Shown: positions 54,322-64,000 of the stretch, one piece after another
How positions within the stretch are numbered: the first letter of the stretch is position 1
How the letters are laid out: each line of letters opens with the position of its first letter
The notes under the pieces: model-generated
Database searches by the model: none
Seen by the model: only the letters and a program-made list of their open reading frames with translations
Told to the model about the DNA's origin: nothing
Made by a program: the position numbers and the translations under genes
From: Seminavis robusta
Taxonomy: Eukaryota; Bacillariophyta; Bacillariophyceae; Naviculales; Naviculaceae
DNA: 64,000 nt
Reading direction: 5' to 3'
Assembly: GCA_903772945.1 (NCBI GenBank)
Contig: CAICTM010000417.1
Location: 1-64,000 of the forward strand

Positions 54322-57071
54322 ATGATGCGGTTGCAATCATCTACCCTCCTTCTTCCAGGGGTATTATTATCTTGCTTCCTGCTGCTTTGCTGGGCAGTGA
54401 TAATACCCAGTGCCACAGCCATGACCAAACGACCCGCCAGAAGACCCGACGGCTACCCCGAATCTATTCATCTAAGAGCCTCCTTGCTCGCCAATACAGT
54501 CCCCTTGGCGTACGTGGACAACGATGCCTATGATAACTCGATACCGTTCTCCGTCTTTCGGGGCTTTCAACCGGATCTACTCCGCGTCCTGATCACGATT
54601 GCCAAGGACATGCACAACATTACACTCAGCTATGAGTTGGAAGAAGCACCTCCCTTTTCCTATGGGGATCAGTTTGATTTGGTGGCATCGGATTGCAACA
54701 CCAGCCAGCTTAATCCCATTCCGCTGGAAGACTGTGAAAAGTACGACTTTGTCGTCGGCGACTTTTACTCCTTTGCACCCCGACCCATGAAGGTCCAGTT
54801 CACACCCAACTTTCTGACCACCTCGGGAGTGGCCATCAAGTACGTGCATCGAAAAGAGCGGGACATCTCCTCCTTTGCCGAAGCACAGGCATTGCAAGAA
54901 CCAGTCTGCGTCTTGCGAGAATCCTTTTATGACGAACAGGCTCTAGAGCAGTATCCTGGAATGCTCTCCATCAAATGCAATACCCACCAAGAGTGCATCA
55001 AGTGGCTCAAGGACGAACTCTGTGTCCTCTTTGTGGAAGACGAGTTGCAGTTGAAACACCTCACCGTACGAGATCCGGAAATCGAAGTGACACGAGAAAA
55101 GTTTGGAGAACAGTTTGTGCTCTGGCCCTTTAACAAGCGCGTCGTGCCCGAGTTGCATCGGGATCTGTTCTTTCAATGGATGTACCAAGCCAAGGCGACG
55201 GGAATCTTGGACGATCTTTACCAGCAATACTTTAGCGTCCACTTTTGTCCCTTGGGCAAGGCGGGGCCCAACTGTGAGGACCCCTGCAATCCGTCGCATG
55301 GAATCAGCAATCGATTTGGACATTGTGTCTGCGATTCCACGCGATGGGCAGGAGATGATTGCTCCGTGGAACTGACTGAAGATCTCAACCTCTTGCCGAG
55401 TAGTCTGGTATCTGTCTCGTATGCCATGGTGGGCATCAACTTTTCCCTGTGTTTCTTCTGTGCCGTCTGGTTGTTCATTCACCGGAATCGAGCGCAAGTC
55501 AGAATGTCGCAGCCCTACTTCCTCCTCCTTATCCTGGTTGGCTGTATTTTTAGCACTTCAACCATTCTGGCGCTTGCGGAAGAACATCCCGGGGATGGAC
55601 CCGTTCAGGGTTGCATGGCAATCCCGTGGTTGTACAGGTGAGTGGTGGAAAGGAAAGTGCAGGTGACAAGAGCCCCAAAATGATCCTGCTCACAGTTCAT
55701 GTTTCATTTCCCTGCAGCGTCGGATTCTGCATCACCTTTGGTACACTCTTTGCCAAGATCAGGCGTATTTACGTCATTCTACAGTCCGCCGCGGAAATGC
55801 GTCGCGTCTCGGTATCGGTCCAAGAAACGGCCATGACCGTCACGGTCATACTGCTCATTGACATTTGCATATTGACTGTATGGACCATTGTCGACCCGTT
55901 GCGTTGGGAAAGGAACGTCTTGAGCGAAGACAAATACGGATATGATCTGGAATCGGAGGGACACTGCACTTCAGATCATTGGATGATCTTCACATCCATC
56001 ATTGGAGCCTACCATTTTGTCCTCATTTGCATTGCATGCTACGTTTGCTACTTGGCTCGGGACTTGCCAGAGAGCCTCGCCAATGCCAAATACGTATCCA
56101 TGGCTCTCTTGTCCAACATGCAGATTGCCTTGGTGGCCATTCCGGTCCTGATCATTCTTGGTTCGGAGCCTCAGACGTCGTTCTTTGTCAGATCGGTAAG
56201 AAACTGAATGAAGGACCTGGCACTTGTCGTTTACGTTGGCCGAGTCACTCCTCTAACATGCACGTGCTTCTTTCTGGATGAAGGTTGCTATATTCATGAA
56301 CGATTTCGTGGTGGTCGGTAAGTTTTCTCTTTCGGGGGAACTCATGAAGTGTTTGGTTGATGATGGTTTCGCTCACATGCTGTTCTATCTCTTGGTGCAG
56401 TACTGATCTTTGGCAACACTATAATGCAAGTCTATCAGTTTGACAGCCAGAGGAGTCGCTCGGATCTTCACCGTATGAGCAGCAATACTTCCCTTCATGC
56501 CGACATTCGAAGCTACGCTAAAAAGGTGAACCAACGGAAAAACGATGCCGTCTTGGATACGTCATACACGGCCAACATTTCTTCTATGGATGGGAGCCTT
56601 TCTTCAACGAACGGCAATTGGATATTTTCTATGGAACAAGATAGCAGCTATTCGTCAAAGTTGTCAGACAGCAACCCTTCACTGAGACATTCTATTTCCG
56701 CCGGCAGACAAATGCCACTGCAACGAGTGACTGAAAATGACAGCGAGAACGAGGAGAAAGAGTCTGTGAATTCGGATGATTCTACTCCTAGCATGCATGA
56801 AGATTTGGACTACCTAGAGGCCTTGACAATCGGGAAACGTCCTACCAGGCTTTCAGCGAACTCTACTGAATGTAGCTTCGACGATGCAACACTTCCAACT
56901 TCCCAGCACGAGGAGGATGTCATGGATGACGACCAAAGCAATGGTGAAAACGAACAGCCTCCCGTAGTCGCCGTGGGGATCGATGACAGCCCCTCCTCAG
57001 CTTCTTCAACGACTCAACCACTAGCGGAGACCGAAAGACCGGATGTCGAGCCCCTGACCACTACTGGCTAG
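54322..57071 (+). CDS. class C GPCR with type-2 solute-binding ligand domain
   Basis: Four exons: 54322-55637, 55718-56195, 56284-56317 (34 bases) and 56401-57071. All introns are GT...AG and keep frame (WLY/SVGFC; FFVRS/VAIFM; VVV/LIFGN). A signal peptide (LLLPGVLLSCFLLLCW) leads an SBP_bac_3-like domain: GFQPDLLRVL, DFVVGDFYSFAPRPMKVQFTP, and ATGILDDLYQQYF at its end. A Cys-rich EGF-like spacer (CPLGKAGPNCEDPC...CVC) and seven helices follow (first SSLVSVSYAMVGINFSLCFFC, last near VAIFMNDFVVV). The cytoplasmic tail is long, acidic and Ser-rich. It should be a plasma-membrane receptor for a small solute, perhaps an amino acid. Class C receptors usually carry a type-1 fold, so this pairing is unusual. 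Confidence 0.88.
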
Positions 57072-58120
57072 TATACTTCATGAAGTGGATATGGTTGGAG
57101 CAGCGAGTAGGGCACGGGGCGAAGAAAATGGGATTTTTTTAATTACATGTAGAACAATGTTGACGTGATTTTGTTGTACCGGTATGCCACTCGTTGTAGG
57201 CCACTCATCTAACAACTGCAAGGATATCTTGAGAGCTCCTGGAGTACTCGTGAAAGCTCTCCTTGGGGTAGCTCATTTCGAAGGACGTTTCATCCACCAA
57301 TTTCGTTGATTCCATAGCTACAATTAGTACAACGACTTCTGCATGATGATTGACTTTGAACGGTTGCGTTGTTGAAGTCTTCCTGGTAGCATAAAAGTCA
57401 AACTGTTTCAAATGGGGTTTTATTGATTAGAACAATTTTGCCGTGATGTGTAGGCCACTCGTCGTATGGTGAGGGAAGTTCCGGAGGAAGGCAGCCTGAG
57501 AGCACAAGATATTGAGCTGGATTCCATGTGTTGGTGCGATGTGATGAGAGAGGTACTATCCAGCTATTCAACGTGCGGGCTCCGTCGTTTAACCTGGCAA
57601 ACAGCACTAGCGCATTGCTGTGAGTGACCCGGGCATCTCAACACCGGATGTCCCCACCGAAGTGCAAGATGCAACAACTACATTCCAATTGCCAGCACAT
57701 GCCATCTCAGCCCAGTGCTTAGTAGAATCATCAAAACCGTGTCCTGGCCACAAACCTTGCTGAAACTCCTCTGGGCCTTTACCCAAGGGCTCAGCCATTG
57801 TCCAGAGACGAACAAGAAGCTGAGTCCAGGAATCCTGATGCATGCACTTATGTGGCGAGGCCACAAATGCAAAATAGGAAATGGTGAGAGATGCACTCCA
57901 GAGGCAGGCCGAAGAAGTCGGGACTGTAGATCATCCTTGAGCTGCATCTCGTCGAGCTGTATTTGGATATGAACCAACAAATAGTTTAATCAAACGAAAA
58001 TACAAGCCATTGCCAAGCACAAATCTGCGGTCGTTATTCGCTGGCGGATCCTCCTAGAATTTGCTTGGAAGGGGAACCTCCAGCGCAATACATTGAAGAC
58101 CGGGGTTAACACACTCTTTT
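57072..58120. other. non-coding stretch
   Basis: 3' flank of the receptor gene. TAGGCCACTCRTC occurs twice (57198, 57451). No supported ORF. Confidence 0.4.
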
Positions 58121-59048
58121 TTAAAAGCTTAACGCCACAGGGTGGGTTCCTCGGCAGCTCTGACACGTCATTTCGTGTTGTTTGCACCACATCCAACCAA
58201 TCTTGGTGTTGCAAATCGATATCCGAAATGACTCGTTGGCCAATTCGGGCATCGGCTTTGCCATTGCACTTCTTACGGAATGCAAAAGGTAGGAGTCCCA
58301 ACCCCTTTCCCCATCCACAGAGGCATCCATCTTGAAGGTCTTGGTGGACTTGGGATCCGTGATCCGACCAAAGTCCCCTGTCCTCGTCTTCTTGAGGTAC
58401 TGACCAATCCTGATGAGAGCCAGTTCATGGCTCCTCTTGGGCTGGAAAGCAAATCGGGCACATTGGCTTACAGCAAAGCCAAGATCCGGCCTCGAATGCC
58501 CATAGGCAGAGGTACCGCAACATTCCAATCACACTGGCATAGCTGAAGTCGTGGGAAGCTGGGTCCCCATCTTCATCCTTGCCTAGGCACTTTGTAGTAG
58601 CCGGTGTTTCCACAGCAGGCAGGTGATCACAGTGTAGGGCCTTGATAATCCTGTCAGTGAGCCCTTTCTGAGTCAAACAGATCTCTCCTTGGTGAGTCTC
58701 TTTGTAGATATCGACTCCCAGGAACCCTGTCACACTTTCTTCTTCTTCTAACACTATATTTCTCTTGCTCAGTTCTTCCAAAACGTCTTGGATGTCTTGT
58801 GGGTTCCTAGCATAAAATAGTTTGTCATCCACATGCACCAGACAGGTAACCTTGTCTGAAATGAGCAGACATGGGTCCACCTCAGTTGTAGCTGGAATGG
58901 ATCCCACGGCCTGGAGGTCGGTGGAAAGGTGTGTTGTAAACCAGGTTTTAGGAGATTGGTGGTGTAATCTGTACAAACTCTTTTCATAACCTCCGAACAG
59001 AGATAGGTGTGGAGCTAGTAGAGACATGGCTAGTGGGGTATTAGACAA
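58121..59048 (-). pseudogene. pol: Copia reverse transcriptase fragment
   Basis: Minus-strand reading gives the late RT of a Copia element: GYEKSLYRLHHQSP, DPCLLISDKVTCLVHVDD (the xVDD active site), LFYARNPQDIQDV, VTGFLGVDIYKET. After a frame change near 58500 come RPDLGFAVSQCARF, PKRSHELALIRIGQYLK and the start of RNase H (FKMDASVD), where homology ends abruptly. No LTR, gag or integrase is present. It differs in sequence from the element at 2671-9944 and is probably an old truncated copy. Confidence 0.85.
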
Positions 59049-59494
59049 ACAATATGCTAGCTATAGCTATAAGGGGGTTTGCACTATGTGGTGGTCTTCT
59101 CACTACTATAGGTCCAAGGTCCAACTACTCAAAGTGATCCCTGGCACTCGCTAGCTAGGTGCTTCTCGCACAAGTAGAAGTTACTGAGAACTATGAGCAT
59201 CAGCAGCAGCAGCAGCAGCAGCAGGGACTAGCTACTAGTAGCTATCAGTAGCTCAACTATTGTCCCGTTCTTCTATTGCTCAACTATTGTAGATGCCTTG
59301 TTGCTGCAGTTGTTGTGTTGACGAAGCGGAAAAGATCCAAAAGATCCGCACAATATACGGTAGGGCCAGGGTTCAATTCACACAGGTGCGTGAACATTCA
59401 ATAGCGCTGCCGGCTTTTTAAATGTTCCGCTCGGAGGGAGGTAGCATACTCCAAAAACTTCAGAAGACAGATCAGATCTGTTTCATGACCAAGC
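59049..59494. other. short intergenic region with CAG microsatellite
   Basis: CAG x8 at 59201-59224, CTATAGCTATAG palindromes nearby, then the upstream region of the glycosyltransferase gene. Confidence 0.6.
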
Positions 59495-61626
59495 ATGGCG
59501 TTGTGTTTGTCCTGGACTACCCTTCGAGCCGGTCTCATCTGTATGGCCTTTGTCTGCATCCTAGCCAACTTGAATGGTAGTCGTCTGACTTCGAAAGCCG
59601 TGTTTGACCTGTTATTTACGGATGAAAACACAGCCGTGACGTTGCCGGAGCATGTGGTGGAAACAGCACTGTCAAAATTGACCGATGCCCAGCTCGAGTC
59701 ACTCTACTTTGGCGGAAAGGAGAACCATGTCAATGCTTCCAATGCGGGAAATAATCAACATGTCAGCAGAATAGAGAGTCATGGGAAGAAGAAGATTAGA
59801 GGACAGCCATTCCATGAAACAGAGGAGACTGCAGAAGAGAGGAAGCACGAAGAAGATCAAGAGGAGCCGTCAACTAGGATATCAGAAGGACAGCTAGCTG
59901 ATACCACAATAATGAGCACACAGCAAGACCGAGTAAACGAAAAGGCTCTGTTGGATGCAGCTGCTGCCACGAAAGAGAGAATAAGAAAGATCAAGAAGAA
60001 TGATCTTACTGGCACAGTGGACAACGCATCCAAGGTTACCACGAGAGAGACGGAAAATGCAAACGAGAAAGAGTTGATCGATTCAACTTCAAGTAAAGAT
60101 ACGGATAAGGATGCCAACGAGAATGTAGATACCAAAGAAGCTGACAACGAAGATACCAACGAGGAAAATGACACAGATGTTGAAGAACATGATACCCAAA
60201 CCAACACACTACAAACCGCTTCTACCGCCACCAACACTACAATCCACATATCCACCGAGCCAGCCTGGAGTCCCTCCTGGGTCAGTGACGAAACGGGTAG
60301 CCCTTATACCTATGCCATGTTTAGTTGGCTCTGCGATCCCGATGATAAGGAACACTCCATGCCGGCATACAAGTCCTACTTGGCCAATATCCTCGTGGCG
60401 GCCAAACTACTACGAGACTTTGGATCCAAGGCCGATTTCAATGCCGTCATTAAAATGAAATACGGATCCAACCATACACGATTACTTCAAGAGGATGAAG
60501 CAATGATGGAGACCATGGGGATTCGTGTCACCTACTTGCCACAAACTAAGGATGGCGCCAACTTTTATGTCGATCAACTCAACAAAATGTACATTTTGAA
60601 CATGACACAATACCGACGGGTCCTGTTTCTCGATGGAGACGTCATGCCCATGAACAACCTCGACTATCTCTTTGAATTGTCGGATGGTCCCAACCCGTTG
60701 CTCAAGGAAAACGCCGTGTTGGCGGGCTACACGGAACCGGCCAATGGAGGATTCTTCATGATGAGACCCAATGCCACGGCCTATCTGGACATTCAACGAA
60801 TCATTGCCTTACGGCCGCCTCAGTCTCTCAAGAGACTCCGATGGTTTGATCAAGTCCAGGGATGGGGACATGCTATTGTCCCACCGGACATGTACGAGTC
60901 CAACCACCCAAAGACACAGGGGACCAAATGGAAATTTGTAAGTTGAACCGGTAGTTGATCAGCCGGTTCAGTATCCTCTGTTTTGTGTGGCCAACATGGC
61001 ATCGTTACTTTTGGAGTTTGCCGCCGTGTCCACCACTCACTCACCCGTGTGTTTGCGTTCCGTAATACGACGACATGTCAATCTTCTTGCTTCAGCATGG
61101 CGCCTTTACCGACCAGGGTCTGATCTACAGCTATCCAAAATACAATCTACGCAGCATGACCCAAATATTTTCTCGCAAGATTGTCAACTTTGGTCCTGGC
61201 CCCAATGGGACCACCATTGTGGAAAAGGTCATCAATGTCACTTCGGTCCAGACCAGTCCTTTCTCGCAATACACACAACCCCAGTTTGACTTTTCCCCCG
61301 GCAGTTGCATGATGTTCACATACAAGTATGCCCCCGACTGGCCGGGATGTGTCCCTCCGTATGCGGATCATTCTCACTTTACCGGCAAGAAAAAGCCGTG
61401 GTCGTACCGCAAACCCGATGATTTGTGGGAAGAAACAAAACCACGCAATGATTTTTACTTGTGGTGGCGCACTCTGGATCAACTCCAACAAAGTGGCATT
61501 AACATTACCTTTTCGGAAGCCACCAAAGTGAGCAAGAATACCCGAAAACCAAAGGAGAAAAAGACCCGGAAAAAGCGTGGCAAACAAGCACCCAGCAACA
61601 CCACCACGACGACGGAAGCTCGGTAG
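59495..61626 (+). CDS. GT8-family glycosyltransferase, type II membrane protein
   Basis: Exon 1 is 59495-60937 and exon 2 is 61096-61626. The intron is 158 bases (GTAAGTTG...CTTCAG) and joins KWKF to HGAFTDQGLIY in frame, for about 657 residues. An N-terminal hydrophobic anchor (residues ~10-28) precedes a long acidic, Glu/Asp/Thr-rich stem (~85-255). The catalytic domain starts near YTYAMFSWLCD. The Mn-binding DxD is FLDGDVMPMN (~379-381), followed by LAGYTEPANGGFFMMRP and the late H-x-x-x-x-DQG motif, as in glycogenin-like GT8 enzymes. The C-terminus is Lys/Arg-rich. It likely transfers a sugar from UDP- or GDP-sugar in the Golgi lumen; donor and acceptor cannot be told. Confidence 0.87.
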
Positions 61627-63236
61627 GGTCAGTCAGCAATTTAAGCTCACGGTACGAGCAGCGATTGAGGGTCGGGTGATACCGGCGATTCTCCTCTTGA
61701 GGAAGTACGCCACCGTCACGGCCTGGGATCAAGTCATCATCTTTTTGGAACCGTTCTCATCATCCTTCTACCGATCAATTCAGATGATGCACCCCTCTGT
61801 CTGTGCAAACATCAGAACAAAGATGACAGCTCGTCGTCGAATCGAATCGAAGCAATCCACCCTTTCCTACCGCATGCACATTACGGTAATACATACATGT
61901 ACCGTATTACCGGTATGTCAGACCCCACGTGGGGATCCTAATCCATCGTTGCCTGGAACGGCACAAGTAAGCAGACATAGAGCTAGCCAGGTTAAAGTGA
62001 GTGAGTGAGTTGCTACAGGAACCATTGCTATAGCTAGCTACCGACAGCTAGATTGCTGTAGGCATATCTTTGACTGGAGAAAAGGTGCCGTGTCAGTTTG
62101 GGACGAGCAATGAGCTTCCCGAAGAGAGAGATTCAGAGACCCCAGCCTCCCGAAATCCCTGCCCAAACCTACCATTAACGAACGGCCTGCAAGTAAAACC
62201 CGAGAGAAACACGCAATTTCGATCCCGTGAAGTGGGAAATCTGTGGTATTCTTTTTACACCATGCATGGGGTAGTGGATTGGTTTGCCACGTACTGAGCC
62301 ACTGTAGAGAATGGCGTAGCTCGGACGTTTTTTATTGATCAGCCAACTTCCACCTGGAACCTTCTCATTGGCCGATCGCAAAAAATCCTACATGGCGGCA
62401 TGGCAGCAACCACAACAACCACAACAACAACAACCAACAAGATATGGCTGTACCAAACCAATAGCTGCGCAAAGCCAGCTTGTCTACTGACTGGTGCAAA
62501 GCTAGGGCGAATACCACCAAGTCAATACGAGCCTGAGGATATCTCTGGAGAGGATCTCTACGTTCATGCTTTTACAGATCCACATTGGTGCTTTGTACCG
62601 ATTCAAGGAATTGCCCGTTGAAGACGACAACAGAGATGTCTATCTCGTTTCACTTGGTTTGAGTGAAAGGCAGTCAGTGAAGGAACGCAAAGATTTGACA
62701 GGAGAAGCTTCGAAGCTAGCTGATAGGAAGCTGCATGAATGGACTCAAATGAAACCCAGAGCTGAGAACAAACAAACTTCACCGTAATGCACTGGTGGCA
62801 AACTTGGTTGTCGCCTACAAGACTGTCATTCCCATCCACTGTCACAAAATCAAGTGGTCCACCACAAAGGCAATCAATCAAACCCGAAGAAGATGCCGGT
62901 GGCTCAGATGTCAACACACACCATATATAGCAACATGAGCAAACTTGAGGAAGCAGAGCTATACATAAAAACTAGAGGAAGCTACAGTTGACATGACATC
63001 TAAAGCTAAGAACCTCCTCCTTTCCTCCTCCTCTCCTCCTCTCTTTCAACTTCCCCTCCCCCTGCGGGGGAGGGTTTCTTTCCACTTCACTGAATAGAAA
63101 TTTTCGAAACACGGTATTTCGATCCACAGAAGGTCAAACGATTGGTACAGAAAGTACAGCGGGACCGTCGTGCCGACATCGGCCTACCCCTGTAGAGCAC
63201 GGTACACTACCGCTGTAGAGGCTGTAGAGGAGATTA
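61627..63236. other. non-coding stretch
   Basis: No supported gene. An ORF at 62400-62621 starting with a Thr run is possible but has no family. Pyrimidine-rich CCTCCTCCT tract at 63015-63063. Confidence 0.4.
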
Positions 63237-63237
63237 G

Positions 63238-63283
63238 CCAATCAGAATCAATCGTTCGAGATGACGTCAGTCGGCTGACGTCA
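63238..63283 (+). promoter_or_regulatory. CCAAT box and two perfect CRE palindromes
   Basis: CCAAT at 63238-63242 is followed by TGACGTCA at 63262-63269 and again at 63276-63283. Such elements bind bZIP factors and occur in CO2/cAMP-responsive promoters of diatoms. They lie about 290 bases upstream of the ORF at 63571. Confidence 0.6.
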
Positions 63284-63570
63284 GTCGTGTTTCGCATTTC
63301 ATTTCGGATTTCTCTGTGTCAGCTCGATCAGTCTCTCGTGGTGTTGTTTTCGTGTTGTTTTCGAAAGACCGACGGAGCATGCATCCAGAGGATTACCAAC
63401 GGTCCAGAGGATTTCGAATTTGAGCGAGATAGTGAAGCAAGACCATACAACCGAGGTCATCCCATCCGTATTCAGTAGCCACAGAGGTACTTACCGCAAG
63501 CCGAGGATATAGCCGCTTTCATCGCAATCCGAGGAAGCTGTATTCATCGCAATCCAAGATCCGACGATGA

Positions 63571-64000
63571 GTGCGAGTAAGAAACAGTTGCGCCCATTGC
63601 TTCAGTGGTCAATCCAACCACGCCTCCTGGGATCAGGCTGCCAGGAGACAGCAGGACAACACCACAATCTGCCAGCCCAACCACCATGCACGGCCCTCAG
63701 AACAATTGGAGCAGAACCAGAGCCCCATGTCCCTCTATCAGGTCTGTGTGGTCAACCAGTGGTTGGATTCTTCAAAAAAACTGAGTACAAAGCAGGAAGA
63801 AGTCTTCCAAACTCAGTCAGGCATGCAATCAAACACTATGGTAGCGCCCCAACACGGACAACGTTGCCGAGCTGCTGCCGAATCATTCGATCGAATGCAC
63901 TTCAACATGATAGGGCAGGGCAACGCTGTCTCAGGGGTAGGTGAGGCCCCAGCATGCCAAGCTTTGCTCAGACAGGGAGTTATGCTGGTTCGATGGCGCC
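63571..64000 (+). CDS. Gln/Asn-rich ORF running off the window
   Basis: One frame is open from a stop just before 63571 to the last base. It is rich in Gln, Asn and Ser (ARRQQDNTTICQPNHHARPS, QWLDSSKKLSTKQEEVFQTQ). The first in-frame ATG is near 63727; another frame has an ATG at 63567, so a start exon or early frame change is possible. A long leader with repeated ATCGCAATCC words precedes it. It may be the start of a host gene or of a retroelement gag; no family is recognised. Confidence 0.4.
   Translation, partial: MRVRNSCAHCFSGQSNHASWDQAARRQQDNTTICQPNHHARPSEQLEQNQSPMSLYQVCVVNQWLDSSKKLSTKQEEVFQTQSGMQSNTMVAPQHGQRCRAAAESFDRMHFNMIGQGNAVSGVGEAPACQALLRQGVMLVRWR

Overview
The window looks like a stretch of nuclear chromosome from a stramenopile alga, most likely a pennate diatom. 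This is inferred from the gene families and transposon types, not from any marker gene. Evidence is the presence of small GT-AG introns (62, 90, 70-80 and 158 bp), diatom-style Ty1/Copia elements, PiggyBac, PIF/Harbinger-like and tyrosine-recombinase elements, a class C GPCR, a second seven-helix receptor and a Golgi-type GT8 glycosyltransferase. Gene density is low. Mobile elements, their wrecks and tandem repeats take up more of the sequence than host genes.

Layout. 0-2.4 kb: a Harbinger-type transposase (minus) and a small protein with a W-x-x-DHP motif. 2.67-9.94 kb: a complete but frame-damaged Copia element with two near-identical LTRs and a 5-bp target duplication, lying inside a small minus-strand ORF. 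10-12.5 kb: two small hypothetical genes, a 49-bp tandem repeat, a roughly 600-bp minisatellite and paired inverted repeats. 12.5-17.8 kb: two 161-residue hypothetical proteins, a 649-residue tyrosine-recombinase-like protein, then four roughly 400-460-bp monomers carrying pairs of strong hairpins. 20-25.5 kb: a basic hypothetical protein and an intact seven-transmembrane receptor with a long cytoplasmic tail. 26.3-27.9 kb: a cytochrome P450 pseudogene.

28.3-36.2 kb: a block of four or five transposon-like genes (triple DHP-repeat protein, spliced acidic protein, RGG-plus-Ala/Pro protein, frameshifted DDE transposase), flanked by clusters of GTCTTC/GAAGAC palindromes. 39.4-40.8 kb: a small gene and a decayed tandem copy of its 3' end. 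41.36-41.89 kb: a MITE with 10-bp target duplications. 43.4-44.9 kb: two divergent hypothetical genes. 45.4-52.9 kb: a PiggyBac transposase gene broken by an in-frame stop and by a 4.35-kb Gypsy element on the opposite strand with a 4-bp target duplication. 54.3-57.1 kb: a four-exon class C GPCR whose ligand domain is a type-2 solute-binding fold. 58.1-59.0 kb: a Copia RT fragment. 59.5-61.6 kb: a two-exon GT8 glycosyltransferase. 63.2-64 kb: a CCAAT box and two perfect CRE palindromes upstream of an ORF leaving the window.

The observations most worth pursuing are four. The Copia element has a primer-binding site that starts exactly at the LTR edge and is a 14-nt perfect complement of its own LTR, suggesting self-priming. 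The hairpin-pair array shows covarying stems and sits next to a tyrosine recombinase. The receptor joins a solute-binding-protein domain to 7TM_3. An unnamed DHP repeat domain occurs beside two different DDE transposases. Many reading frames carry single-base frameshifts; some may be assembly errors, so the broken-gene calls need read support.
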